From Lineus longissimus (taxonomy: Eukaryota; Nemertea; Pilidiophora; Heteronemertea; Lineidae): 64,000 bases of DNA. The notes below the pieces were generated by a model. It saw nothing but the letters and a program-made list of their open reading frames with translations. It ran no database searches and was not told the origin of the DNA. The translations under genes were made by a program, and so were the position numbers. Every line of letters begins with the position of its first letter. The stretch's first letter is position 1. Of this stretch, positions 46,774 to 58,202 are shown piece after piece. The stretch spans positions 17,313,501 to 17,377,500 of the forward strand of contig NC_088308.1 of NCBI RefSeq assembly GCF_910592395.1, written 5' to 3'.

Positions 46774-46828
46774 CCTTGCAAATCATACAAGCTTCTTCAG
46801 TTGCAATTGCGGAGAGGGTTTGAAGCAT
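46774..46828 (-). pseudogene. decayed duplicate of the 46093 exon candidate
   Basis: Shares TCYGCAATTGCA and the flanking TATAC(C/A)TACCCTT with 46093-46152. It is 55 nt instead of 60, and in the entry phase it meets a TGA. It looks like an old tandem exon duplication that has lost function. Confidence 0.35.
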
Positions 46829-47899
46829 CTGTCACAACCCTCAAGTTTGAGAAATAAAAAGATAACGATGCTGGATTAAGGTGAATCTTTCCTTTATTTC
46901 TTTTGTCCAAATAACACACTTGACAGTCACCAGCCACACCAAAAGATCGTTGATATAATATTTCCCATCTTTCCATTAGCAAAATACATATGTACATGTA
47001 CCTCCAATACACATAAGAATTTGACGATCTTTTTTATCTTTTGCCAAAATATTTGTTTTATGGTGCCAGGTTTCAAGTTCGTAGCTTTTGCGGTTAAGAA
47101 ATGTGCCATAACACACAATGGTAATTTATGCCATTTGACCTCCGTGACCTTGAAAAGTATGTCAGAACAAAAAGTGCAACATCTATTTGAGTTTTGACTG
47201 TCTTTGTCTCTCTCTCTCAAACCAACAACCTGTTCAGAAGTTGTTCTCAGAGATATCTGTGAGTGATCTCTGTATTGAAACCTGCATATTGGGTCATAAG
47301 GCAATGCACTTTCCCGCCCAAAAAAAAACAAAGGAAAGTTGTACTTTCTTCCAAAATCTCTTTTGCCTGTAGTAAAACGAGATAATGTCAAGATTCAGTC
47401 ACGGTGATACCAACCTTTAAGAACATTGATGCAGAACACAAATAATTTTGCTACTTCAGAATGTTGAAATAAGTCAAAATTGAAGATATTTCTTTTTTGA
47501 AGAACCATGAAAATCCTGCCAGAACAAATGTTCTGCCTGCACTGCATGCTTGAACCAAGGATTGGAATATAAAATGTGACAGGTAGTGGCTTTATGTAAC
47601 ATGCCCAAACTTTCTTTCAAGGTTGACAGAGTCTGTTGTTGCCTAAGATATCCAAACAAATGTGTCAGATGTAATGGGTCAAGCCAGATTGGTAATGGCC
47701 ATTGGGATTGGCCATAGGCCATGATGAATGAATAACCTTTTTATTTGATAATTATGGATTGGGTCTATAGAAATCGTACAGGGTGTTAATCAGTACAGTT
47801 GTTAGTTTTGAAAACTGGTAGAAAAAAGTGGTGAACATACTGGATACACACACATTGTTAAACCAGAGTAGCGCTTTGCAGAAAGAATTTATTTATTTA

Positions 47900-48640
47900 A
47901 CGGAATAAATGAAACGGCCAGGGGCCGGGTTAGGAATTCATCCTGGTTCAAAAACATTCTACCTGTATAGCATATAGGTCAAACCAAAGTCGGTATGACA
48001 TGTGATGTATCGTTGCTTGGAGTACCTACCATAAAAATATAATCGAAAACAGGTCACTGAATAAGCGAGATATTGCACTTTTAGGTTTTTGGCCTCCTGG
48101 TGGCCAAGTCGAGAATCAGATCAAATCGAAATTTGGTGTCCGAGGTAACATGACGTAGGGAGTCATGTGTACCAAATATCAAGTTCATAGCTTTTGCGGT
48201 TAAGAAACGTGCCGCAGTTACACTCAAACAGAAAATCAATTTATTTACGCCTTTTGACCTATGTGACCTTGAAAAGTTGATCAAATCAAAAACCCGTATG
48301 ATATGTGATGTATCTTTGCTAGGAGAACCTACCACAAGAATTTTATCGAAAAACGGGTCACTCATAAGACAGATATCACACTTCTTAGGTTTCCACTTCT
48401 GGCCCCCTGGTGGTCAAGTCAAGAATCAGATCGGACTGAAATTCGGTGTCAGAGGTTACATGACATAGGGAGTCATGTGTACCAAATTTCAAGGTCATAG
48501 TTATAGCGATTAAGAAACATACACTGAAATGGCCAATTCACACCATTTGACCTCTGTGACCTTGAATATTAGGTCGTGAAAATCAAAAACCCGTAGGATA
48601 GGCCTATGTGATTTATCGTATACCCTAAGTGAAGTGATCC
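47900..48640. repeat. two modules of the GTGACCTTG repeat family
   Basis: Two near-tandem modules. Each has an AACCTACCATAAAAATAT-type block, GCGAGATATTGCAC, a CTGGTGGCCAAGTCG or equivalent, GGAGTCATGTGTACCAAAT and TTTGACCT..GTGACCTTGA. They resemble the modules at 40130-40880 and 59778-60926. Confidence 0.8.
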
Positions 48641-48879
48641 GGCAGACAAGACCATGAAAACCTCCCAAAAATGCATTCAAATTCAACCAAAATTACGGAC
48701 AGTGCTCCAGGGACCGGCTTTTATAACACAACACAACACAAACCCCACTGCTCTTCATAAATTTGCAGACTTTATTTTGAAAGAAATGTGCAAAAGGTGC
48801 ATGAAACATTTATCGCATGACCTGAGCGTGCAATATGTTCAAATAAAACGTTCAATAAAAATATTTTAATACACGAGAT

Positions 48880-49290
48880 TATTAATGCTTGAGGTCATTT
48901 CTCGTGCAATCTGGACTCCGACTGTTGAAAGACCGTAGACTTCTACGTCATTTTCATTGTCGTCCTTTTTCTACATTATTGCGTTGGAATCCAGCCACGT
49001 CGCGAAGTCACGACGATGTCATGAGGTTGTGACGTCATCAACTCAAGCGTTACGTCTTTTAACGTCATTACGGATTAGGGTAAAAAATGACAAAATTTGC
49101 CTTTTTGCCTCAATTTTCTTGCGATAATTGCGATATTTGTGGTATATGATAAATAAAAAACTGCACTCGTGACTGATCCGGGTATCCAGATCGCACTCGA
49201 TGATTCTCGAGTGCACTTTCGGGCCGTAGAAAACCATCTCTCGTGCAATCAGGGATTCCCAGATCAGCCACTCGTGCGGTTGTTTGTGCT
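48880..49290. other. CpG-richer region with CRE-like motifs
   Basis: CTCGTGCAATC recurs at about 48901 and 49240, and ACTCGTG at 49165 and 49271. GTGACGTCATC lies near 49031, with several ACGTCAT variants around it. GATTCTCGAGTGCAC and GCACTCG form small inverted pairs. This could be a promoter-like island or part of an unrecognised repeat; no exon is attached. Confidence 0.35.
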
Positions 49291-49409
49291 TGTTATTGTT
49301 ATCTAGTTAGAGACTAATGCTCACTGCACTGCCACTGGCCACTGGGTTATGGTACGAGGGCCAAGGGCAAGAGCATGCAAATTAGACAAACAGTAGCCTA
49401 GGCCTAATA

Positions 49410-49417
49410 CTATAACT
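49410..49417. repeat. left target-site duplication of the MULE
   Basis: CTATAACT, repeated exactly at 50939-50946 on the other side of the element. Eight to eleven bases is the usual target duplication of Mutator-like elements. Confidence 0.8.
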
Positions 49418-49886
49418 GGTTTACTGTCGTTTCGCTACATTGCCAGTTCGCTACCAGTCGTTTCGCTACATGTGGCGGTCGTTTCGCTACATGGTAGGTC
49501 GTTTCGCTACATGGGTGGAGTCGTTTCGCTACATGATGGGTACGGTCGTTTCGCTACATGGAGGACGTTTCGCTACATGGGTGGAGTCGTTTCGCTACAT
49601 GGATGTAGGTAATTTCGCTACATCGTAGGTCGTTTCGCTACATGGGTGGAGCCATTATTTTTTCAAGTTTGTGCTAAACTCTGGGCTAAATATTTGTTGT
49701 GAATTTAGGGAAAAAATGCTCGAGAATACTACAATCAAGATGTACAGACCGGGGGAGCTGGCGGTACGTACCCATAAGTCTTTGCGGTAGTCTCGCGCGT
49801 ACCGGATATAACCCATCAAGCTTTTCTCCTTCAGAGAAATACTGCGTTGCGCTCAAGTGCCTTATAAGGCTCGGCGGAAAGCCCCC

Positions 49887-50018
49887 CCACATGGCACTTT
49901 CAAAGTCAATAACGATGTTATCGACGCGAACCTCTCCGACAATCTCCTTCAACCTTTGCAAGATTGCTTTATAATCGCGCTTCTTTCGGCCGGACATCAA
50001 TGCAAACGCGAGGGGCAA
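49887..50018 (-). pseudogene. MULE transposase fragment, inverted middle part
   Basis: On the minus strand: PLAFALMSGRKKRDYKAILQ, then IVIDFESAMW. In the MULE transposase family the first is the conserved PLvfAL...Y..l..lk block, and DFE carries a catalytic acidic residue. The neighbouring family blocks are on the opposite strand, so this part has been inverted relative to them. Confidence 0.85.
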
Positions 50019-50040
50019 CTGTTTTAAAGCTGACATTAAT

Positions 50041-50142
50041 GTCCGAGATCGCCGGCATTTCATCTTCGCAACAGATGAACAAATCCACCTCCTGAGTAAA
50101 GCAAAGACCTGGTACGCTGATGCCACGTTTAAACTTTGCCGG
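50041..50142 (+). pseudogene. MULE transposase fragment, DDE start
   Basis: On the plus strand: HFIFATDEQIHLLSKA, then TWYADATFKL. The D-x-TF motif is the first catalytic aspartate region of MULE transposases. The frame runs straight into the next fragment without the expected middle block. Confidence 0.85.
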
Positions 50143-50149
50143 TCGCTTT

Positions 50150-50232
50150 CCGCCGAGTATTTCCAGGCATCAACATCACAGGATGTCTGTTCCACTGGAA
50201 CCAAGCAATTTGGCGGAAAGTCCAAGAACTCG
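50150..50232 (+). pseudogene. MULE transposase fragment, CxFHW part
   Basis: On the plus strand: AFRRVFPGINITGCLFHW and NQAIWRKVQELG, followed by TAG. GC.FHW.QA.WR.VQ is the well-known block that follows the DFE region in MULE transposases. Together with the two pieces above it accounts for about 105 residues of the core. Confidence 0.88.
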
Positions 50233-50938
50233 GATAGTCATTCAACCGCACTTCATTCAACGCAGATTTGGAGGCCTTTGCAAGGCCTTCGCGTTGGCCT
50301 TAAACTTGCTTGAAATCGAAAATTTGGACAACACACGTGTACTACAGCGCAAACGGCAGCATTCTGACATATAGAAACATGTGGTCTGATTCTATTTTTA
50401 CTTGTCATTTAGTGATCACGCGTCCAACCTCGTATGCAGGGTAATGTGGCTTTCTCATTGGTTGAACGTTAATTTTGTTCACAGGCACTTATAAGGCACT
50501 TGAGCGCAACGCAGTATTTCTCTGAAGGAGAAAAGCTTGATGGGTTATATCCGGTACGCGCGAGACTACCGCAAAGACTTATGGGTACGTACCGCCAGCT
50601 CCCCCGGTCTGTACATCTTGATTGTAGTATACTCGAGCATTTTTTCCCTAAATTCACAACAAATATTTAGCCCGGAGTTTAGCACAAACTTGAAAAAATA
50701 ATGACTCCACCCATGTAGCGAAACGACCTACGATGTAGCGAAATTACCTACATCCATGTAGCGAAACGACTCCACCCATGTAGCGAAACGGCCTCCATGT
50801 AGCGAAACGACCGTACCCATCATGTAGCGAAACGACTCCACCCATGTAGCGAAACGACCTACCATGTAGCGAAACGACCGCCACATGTAGCGAAACGACT
50901 GGTAGCGAACTGGCAATGTAGCGAAACAGCCTGATACC

Positions 50939-50946
50939 CTATAACT
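50939..50946. repeat. right target-site duplication of the MULE
   Basis: CTATAACT, identical to 49410-49417. Confidence 0.8.
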
Positions 50947-51534
50947 AATCTAATAGGCCTAAAGGCTAGGCTCAACAAGGCCAAGGCCCAAGCAACCAAA
51001 ATAATTAATTCCGTCATTGTCAAATACCAGCCTGATTCATGTCAGTTGTCACCGGCTTCGAGGCGGGGGGGGGGGGGGGGTGATTTGGTCATGGTATGTT
51101 TTTGTTTCTGCACCTACCTGCAGTATAATAAAGTCAGTGTATTTTCCCTTCAGTTGGCCTACAGTACAATGTACAGTGAAAGTACAGCAGTGTGGCCATG
51201 GTGGCATGCAGGCTTGTTGGATGATCATTATTTGGTCCCCCAATTCTGTGGTAACGGCCTCGTTTTGGGATTTGTCGTAAATACGTCACTGGGGCTGAAG
51301 TCTATTAATAGATGGGGATGACCATGGAGCGGATCGAGGCTAATTCGTATTTCCCACGAGAGATTTATTTTTCACACCAGGTGACGCCATTTCGTTTCGC
51401 ATATTTGGCATAATTTATGCCGCAGCCTCATTGCATGTATTTTACGGTGACCCCCCCCCCCCCCCCGTACATGTAGGGGGTCGGGTCCAGTGGGGAGGGG
51501 GGTTGTTCCCAGCAGCCTTGGGCTTCTGTTGAAC

Positions 51535-51880
51535 AGGATTCATACTGGTGATAAACCATTCAATGGGAACTCCAGTTAATGTGGTCATCTGAGAGATGGA
51601 TTCATACTGGTGATAAACCATTCAATATGGGAACCCCAGTTAATGTGGTCATCCGAGGGATATAGATTCATACTCGAGATAAACCATTCAATGTGATCAC
51701 AAATTATTTTATCATCAGAGGATTAATGGATTCATGCTAACTCTGGTTTATCTCCAATATTAATTCATCCCTCGGATCAGATGACCACATTAACTTGGGG
51801 TCCCATTGAATGGTTTATCACCAGTATGAATCCATATCTCTCAGATGATCACATTAACTGGGTTTCCCATTGAAATGTCA
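51535..51880. pseudogene. palindromic array of zinc-finger-like repeats
   Basis: Three direct units carry CATACTGGTGATAAACCATT (HTGDKPF) and TGTGGTCATCTGAGAGAT (CGHLRD). About two units in reverse complement follow, with a turning point near 51740. Stops and deletions break the units. Same family as 36105-36340. Confidence 0.45.
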
Positions 51881-51889
51881 GTGTCAGCG

Positions 51890-53600
51890 GAACACAAGTG
51901 GTTGGCCTTGGCCAGGTAACCCACGGGGCCACTGTTCAAGGGGGTCTCCGCAGTTTCCCACCCTTGGACAGATTGTGAAAGTCTTTGGAGTGGTCAAAAA
52001 TATGAACGTGTCTGGGCTGTTTTCTCGCAGAAGTTATCAATGGGTGGGGAGCTTGGCTGGGGTCAGACCAACACGTGTTGCAGTCATGTTGTAAGCTCAG
52101 TGAGGCAGACAAAAGTGACTGTTATGAAAGCAATTTTGAACAATATGTGTATAGACAATGAAAAACTCCAGCATACACAAGTTTGTCCAAACAAGAGCAG
52201 CTGGCCTTATGTTCTTTCAAAATGAGAAAAACAGACTAATCATGAAATTAGAGGTCTTTATTAAAAAGTACTACATCTTATGAAAATACTTAAAGGTATA
52301 GCATACCGGAATACAACAAGATGTGATGTAATGCCTTCTGAGTGTAATTCAAATTCTAAACAAGAATATTTCATGATGTGAGCTAAACATGAACGCTTCT
52401 AACCAAAAACAAGCATTCTGATAAGAGGTATTTTAAAACTGAATGATCAATGCAGTCAACCTAAAAGCAGCAGGCTTAGCGCAACCACAAACAAGTGCTT
52501 TAATCCAGTTAGTCAAAGCTATTGATAAGAATAATTACAACTTCTCAGCTGTAAATTATAAATGCCTAATAATTTGAAGGAACTTATTTTCACATTCCAT
52601 CTTCATCTTGAATGAAATTTATTGAAAATTTCCCCACAAAATATGCAATGGTAAGCGCACTGTTTTACCTGGTGTTTGTGTTGAAATGCCCTAGTCCCCG
52701 ACGTCTTTTTTATTTTCTTCCTTAATATATTAATTTTCACAGGTGCAATATGAAAATAGACTAATACATGGTCTATGTCGAACATTGCCACACATCCTGA
52801 CCATAAGCAAGAGGCATCATCCACATGCCTAACCTGAGATGAAGAAAGTGGATTTCTACTGTATTTAAAAACAAGAAGTAGTAAGACAATTTGTTTTCTA
52901 ATTATTGGAGTTTAAATGCAAAATGATCCATCACTAAAAATCATCGAAATTTCCAAAAAACATCAAGATTGCCACTGGAGGTTCCACCGAAAAATAGACA
53001 TTGGCTTTTGCTGTTTTCTCGAAACTAGAAATGAATAAGGAGCATTTTGTATCCAAGCTCATCTTCATTGTTGGTAATTCTAATACAACTAGTAGTCAGA
53101 TGACAGCAAGATGAATCACAAAGGCACGAATGTCCTTGAATTTCTACTTGCCGAAAAGGATTCTGGCAAATTTGATGTCAACTTTCGACGGTCCGTAACT
53201 GGCATATTCATTTGAATCACCACCACGCTGTTTACATTGGATTCTACCAAAAACTCATTACTTTGAAGTACCAGGTAATGACATTTTGATTCTACTGGTT
53301 ATATTGGAAGAATAAACAAAGCTGGAATGACAGCCATTTGATTCACTCATACAACATGTACATCCAGATACATGAATCACTGAGTCCTCAAAAAATTAAC
53401 TGACCTGTACATTTCATATCTATACAACAAGTAGATATTATATATTTACATTTTCAAAGAAACTATATACATGTTTATGTACAATATAGCTACATTCTTG
53501 AAAGCAGTGAAAAATAAAGCATGGATGAATAAGGGAGGAAGGTAAATTTCTTTGTACTTGGTTTTTATTTCTCGAGTGAAAAATTAATGATTTCGAATTT
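51890..53600. other. non-coding region, no gene seen
   Basis: AT-rich. No exon, MITE or satellite is clear. Text around 53155-53225 (GATTCTGGCAAATTTGATG, ATATTCATTTGAATCACC) has a diverged echo near 54610-54670, suggesting an old dispersed repeat. Confidence 0.35.
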
Positions 53601-53621
53601 TTTAGTGTTAATATATTATCT

Positions 53622-53852
53622 TCACCACTCAGTCACCAACATTATGGTAACCTTTGTTTTTGTCTTGAAAGGGCAACAGTGGAGTTCTTTCTGCTGAATA
53701 GGATTTTCTGTAAGGCAGAGTCCGAAGTGTTTTGATGACGGAATGGCAGTAATGTCGGAAGGTTCACGGTCACTGCAGACTCTTTCGATTGTGACATCCA
53801 TTCCCGGTGGAATCAACCAGCTATCACAAGCAGTGTTGAGGCATTGAATGAC
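53622..53852 (-). CDS. possible terminal exon, cysteine-rich unknown protein (weak)
   Basis: A frame of about 75 codons on the minus strand ends at TGA (53622). It includes NTACDSWLIPPGMDVTIERV and SSKHFGLCLTENPIQQ, then ELHCCPFK. The composition and absence of repeats look coding, and the frame opens near 53852 just after an AG, but the pyrimidine tract there is poor. I do not recognise a family. Confidence 0.25.
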   Translation of the reverse strand, partial: VIQCLNTACDSWLIPPGMDVTIERVCSDREPSDITAIPSSKHFGLCLTENPIQQKELHCCPFKTKTKVTIMLVTEW

Positions 53853-53879
53853 TTAGATCTACATGGTTTGCCAATGAGG

Positions 53880-56290
53880 GTGTTTATACCTCATGATAAA
53901 TATCTATTTCCTTCACGGATTGGATTCAACAGAAGACCCACACTCAGCAGAGAGACTCTTCCACCACAAGTACATTTACAAACAACAAATTGAACCTTTC
54001 CTGAAAAGAGGAAGTTACTGGGACCCTTATTTATCCAAGTGTGCATACTGTATGTGCAGTTTCAAACATTTTCTTGTCCCAGATGGCGTAGCGCAGTCCC
54101 TGCTATGCTTTGGGTACGTAGTCATTATTATGGTGCGTGACTGTCAGAGAGGAGGAATTGTATTATTCTTATCAAATTTCTCAGATATCTTGTAGTTTGA
54201 TACCGAGTAGCTATCATAACAGAAAACAATCATTACTAAGGCCATAGAAATGCAAGCAATCTTCTGATTTGTTAGCGAAAAAGTGTTCCCCATTATCTAT
54301 TCATCTGTGTCTACCAATTATATACAGCAGTGATGAAAGATATGCTACACGTGTGCTAGCCATATAAAACAAACAAATCCCTGAGTTAACGTAACGTATA
54401 GGGCTGATAGAGGAACCGAAATGGGCGCTACCTTAACTAACACCTAGGTCTGCCCGACATCAGCACTGATAGAGGTTTCATGATGGCGACTTCAATTAAG
54501 ATACCAGTTATGGGCCAAAATAGAGCTGCTGGAATTCTTAGTTGCTGGTGAAATTTGAGGCAAAAGGAACTGAAAGGAGTGCCGTCGATTCCTATGAAAT
54601 TATTTTGACAAAAGATTCTGACAAATTGAAATTGTGGCCTGAAACTGATATATTCATTTGAATCCCCGAGAGGTTTGGATAAAAAAATCTTAAGTGTTCT
54701 GAGAAAACATTGAATTATTTTGGATCACCCTTTTTAGAATTATTTGTCACATTGACAACAATGCCATAGAAATGTACTGGTTCATATACTGAATGATGCA
54801 CATTTAAAGGGGGAAAATAGGCACGAGCCAGATATGTCAGATTAAAGTAAAACGAAGTCGCTGATAGGGGTCTCTCTTATCTCTGAGTACATGAAAACTA
54901 CTCACACTTATCTCTGAATAAAACACACAACCCACAGCCCTTAGCTCCAGTCCATCACCCCCTCCAAGATTCTGAGTCTACTTTCTCTACCTAGTTGAAA
55001 CTGCTTCGAGATTATTCTACCAGGACTCAGATTTCTACTCTAATCCTATGGCAATACGAAACTGGCTGTACAAAATAGAACAAAATCCCTACAACAGACA
55101 GTGAGAACATAAAGGAGAGAAAAAAATTCTAGGAACGGAACTTACAGAAGTATTTGATCATAGTAACCAGCGGTGTGAAACACAATTCCATGACTAATAC
55201 TTTTTAAGGCAACTATATCAAATGGAGGAATTCGTTTTTTGATATGTATTGTTATGGCTGAAAACATTTAATCAGTTTGGCAGGATGGTCGAATCATTTT
55301 ACATATTTCCTGACATCTCGGTGTAAGATAAGAGGGCTGTTGTCTGCATTACAATAAGTGTCCAGTAACTTAGGAAGCCTAGCTATCATTTACTCAAAGT
55401 TAAATCCAAGATAGCCACTGGCTGGTCTGTGGACGCCTGCAATTGTGATATTAGACAGCAACTCCGTTATCTTTCATCCAGATTTCATGAAATATGCCAG
55501 GACACTGTTGAGGATGACCTATGGAATACTTGAATGGTGCTGGAATCCCCCAATTTAACTTTAAGGACTCAACAAGTTACTCCATAAGTAACAGGCCTGT
55601 TCGGAAACACTTCAGATCAGCCAATGTGGCCAGGCTATAACTAGGAAATCATGATATACTGTCTTGAGGACATTTTTGTGTCCCCTCTTGGTATATAAGC
55701 TACTGTACTCTGTAGTGATGCATTATACAATCAAATTATCTGTACAATGCAGAGATGCATTGTAAAGATACTATCAGGCCCCCTGCTCTCTCCTTTGACA
55801 ATATGGTTTGATTATGTGCCTGAAGATGATCACTTTTTATGCTGCCTTTATTTCACATTTATCCAAGTGTCCACATCTCCAGACATTAACCAAATTAACA
55901 CAGAAATATTCCTGAAACTACCAGCCACAATAGAACGCCTCGAGTGTCCATATCACATAGCTCAACTAGGGGCTGAATAGTTGTGAAGGCCAAACTTTGG
56001 CGAAGTTTATGTCCTGTGTTGTGAGACACAATCATAACAATCTTTAATTTGGAATGACAAGAGATATGTAGATTTCTTCGAATTGTGTCAATCCTTGTCA
56101 TGGAAGAAGACGGCCGTGGTTCCAGTCATATATCACAGCATGCGGTCCAGACTTGGATTCAATCTTATCCTACATGTATATGCGACCGATGAATCCATAA
56201 CTTTCAGTCATTTCTATTCCCGTCATCCTTGTCCATGACTGTAGGTGTAGTGTTGTTGAGTCCATGATATCACAGGTTTCAATTCGGACT
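53880..56290. other. non-coding region, no gene seen
   Basis: A plus-strand frame at 53893-54195 and a minus-strand acceptor-like CTTCCTCTTTTCAG near 54000 were considered and not supported by neighbours. No clear transposon was found. Confidence 0.35.
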
Positions 56291-56293
56291 TGA

Positions 56294-56429
56294 ACTACAC
56301 CAGGAAATCCTTGACTCTACCATCCAGACTACACCAGGAAATCCTTGACTCTACCATCCAGACTACACCAGTAAATCCTTGACTCTACCATCCAGACTAC
56401 ACCAGGAAATCCTTGACTCTACCATCCAG
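56294..56429. repeat. 34-bp tandem repeat, four copies
   Basis: The unit is ACTACACCAGGAAATCCTTG followed by ACTCTACCATCCAG. The four copies differ at one base (GTAAAT in the third). Confidence 0.95.
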
Positions 56430-56531
56430 TCTCTTTGCACTGCGTAATGTTTCTGCGAAAGTATCCACGGAATCTGGCGTTGTCAACATATTTGATCTTA
56501 GTACTCATCAAGGGGACGGTGATCATCTTAC

Positions 56532-56587
56532 AACCTGACTCAGCTGACGGCCACGTCGGTATGGATTGTTTGGCGTCTGGGACGGAA
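56532..56587 (-). CDS. possible alternative exon of the 58-63 kb gene (weak)
   Basis: After a good acceptor (GAAATCTTTTCAG) a phase-1 frame encodes PSQTPNNPYRRGRQLSQV and meets GTAAGA, a strong donor. Without splicing it stops two codons later. Exon 59014-59136 of the gene to the right ends in phase 1, so this could be an alternative downstream exon to 58203-58240. Confidence 0.3.
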
Positions 56588-56637
56588 CTGAAAAGATTTC
56601 AAAACATTATTTAGCGGCAAAATTGCAATGGCAAGTT

Positions 56638-56680
56638 CAGTAAAACCTCTCTCTATCAAGGACACCATTGGGACTGAGAG
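56638..56680. mobile_element. pogo/Tigger-like MITE, truncated copy
   Basis: Only one end (CAGTAAAACCTCTCTCTATC...GGACAC) is recognisable. The other terminus is missing. Confidence 0.6.
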
Positions 56681-58202
56681 GTGGGAGATTCTTGCAGAGG
56701 TTGTTGCAGATTCCACAGTGTGATTGTATGGAGAATCTAACACACCGCATATCTTAAGAAAAAAAACAACAGTTGAATCAAACTTGGGTCATAATCTGAC
56801 TTTGACCCTTAAAAAAAGAACCATAGGCAGGAGCCTGGTAGGTCAGATAAAGTGACCAAAGGAAGCTGGTTCTCATCATGCAACATCCAGATGCAATACG
56901 GCATTGCATATTGGCCTGCTTGGATGAGTCACCGCTGCTGGGTCAGGCAGCAATTTCCTACCTTTAAAGGCTTATTTGTCACTATGGCCAACTTTACAAA
57001 TCAAACCGTTAAAATTTCACACCTATACACCAGTGATACCAACTCCCAGTGTTACCAACTCAGTCACTCTGAATTCAGTGCAAAGCTTGAGGGATGGACG
57101 GAAGTGAGGGAATGTTCAAACCAAAGGTGCACGAGCAATTGAGAGGCTATGCACCTTTTACAACCCTGATTTCAAAAGTGCAATCACAGTTTGAGTCCCG
57201 AATGGTGCAGTTTCCCTAACACAAGTATGGAAACCACAACCACTTTCTCATAGAGTTTGATAACGTGAATCCATATTGTGACATCGACCCATCACTCGTG
57301 ATGAAAAAATCAACATCCACACTGATGTGAATTTCAGTATTGGCACATGGAAGTAAAAGATGGTGAATGAATAGGGTACCAGCAAAACTGCGTCTGCTAT
57401 TAATCGGCACTGTCACTTGGCTATTTCATTGCAGTAACGGAGTTGACATGATCATTTTATGCCTACCCTAGAGAAAATCAGTGTCGCCTACTGGGTGCTG
57501 ATAACCTATTCATTGAGGTGTGCTTGGGGTAGGGATGCATCAAAGGGAATTGGGCAATTTGTAGGAGTGGCACAAACTTGGGGATATGACAATTTTAATA
57601 AGATAGTGACAAACTGAAACAAGGCAAACCACTCTCGGCAACGAAAATTAACCGCGAACTAAAACTAGGGATCTTGTTAGCATGAAAAGATAATCAAGCA
57701 GAATTCAAGTTGTAGGCATACTCAGACTTACCCCCTAAAACAAATTTGCTGAAACATCGTACGTGGAGAGTAAAGCTAGGAAGGGGAAGGATTTGGGAGA
57801 GCAGAAGAGGACTTTGCTAGTACTTTTTATTGAAGGTAGTCCAAGATCCCTAGTTAAGCTGCCGAATATCAAAAAGGTGCAGATTTATGTCACCTGGTAC
57901 GAATTGGCACAATATCCGGACCCACAAACATTTGAGATAAATATAACTTTTACTTAATGACTACACGCAATCAGTAAAAAGAAGACTTCGATGAAAACAT
58001 TAAATTTACACAACAATTCCTTGCAAGATAACGTGGCACTTTGTTACATTTGATATACACATTCTGTGCCATTAGTAATTCACTATTCTTTCAGATGAAT
58101 TTTGTATTAAAATGAACGAGAACTTGGATAAGAAATCATATTGTATCTCAAATGTTTGAGGAGACAGCCCGATGATGATTTCGGCCGTAATCATCAAGAA
58201 TG

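Larger units (their letters stand above)
49418..50938. mobile_element. Mutator-like element with 450-bp inverted termini
   Basis: The 1521-bp element starts GGTTTACTGTCGTTTCGC and ends with the near-complement GCGAAACAGCCTGATACC. It is flanked by 8-bp CTATAACT duplications. The inverted arms run to about 49869 and from about 50488. The outer 250 bp of each arm contain about eleven TTCGCTAC units (GTCGTTTCGCTACATG), probably transposase binding sites. The inner arm holds the 55-bp block also found at 26634. The centre carries pieces of a MULE transposase on both strands (50041-50142 plus, 50150-50232 plus, 49887-50018 minus). It cannot encode a whole transposase and is non-autonomous. No intact relative is seen in the window. 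Confidence 0.9.

Noticed and set aside
49440-50916. Mirror-image 62-codon frames with repeated SFRYM peptides
   Set aside because: They are translations of the TTCGCTAC repeats in the two MULE arms, not genes.
53930-54110. Minus-strand acceptor-like CTTCCTCTTTTCAG followed by a CKCTCGG-containing frame, briefly compared with the p53 DNA-binding domain
   Set aside because: Only a few cysteines and glycines align, the zinc-binding and RRP motifs are absent, and no adjoining exon was found.
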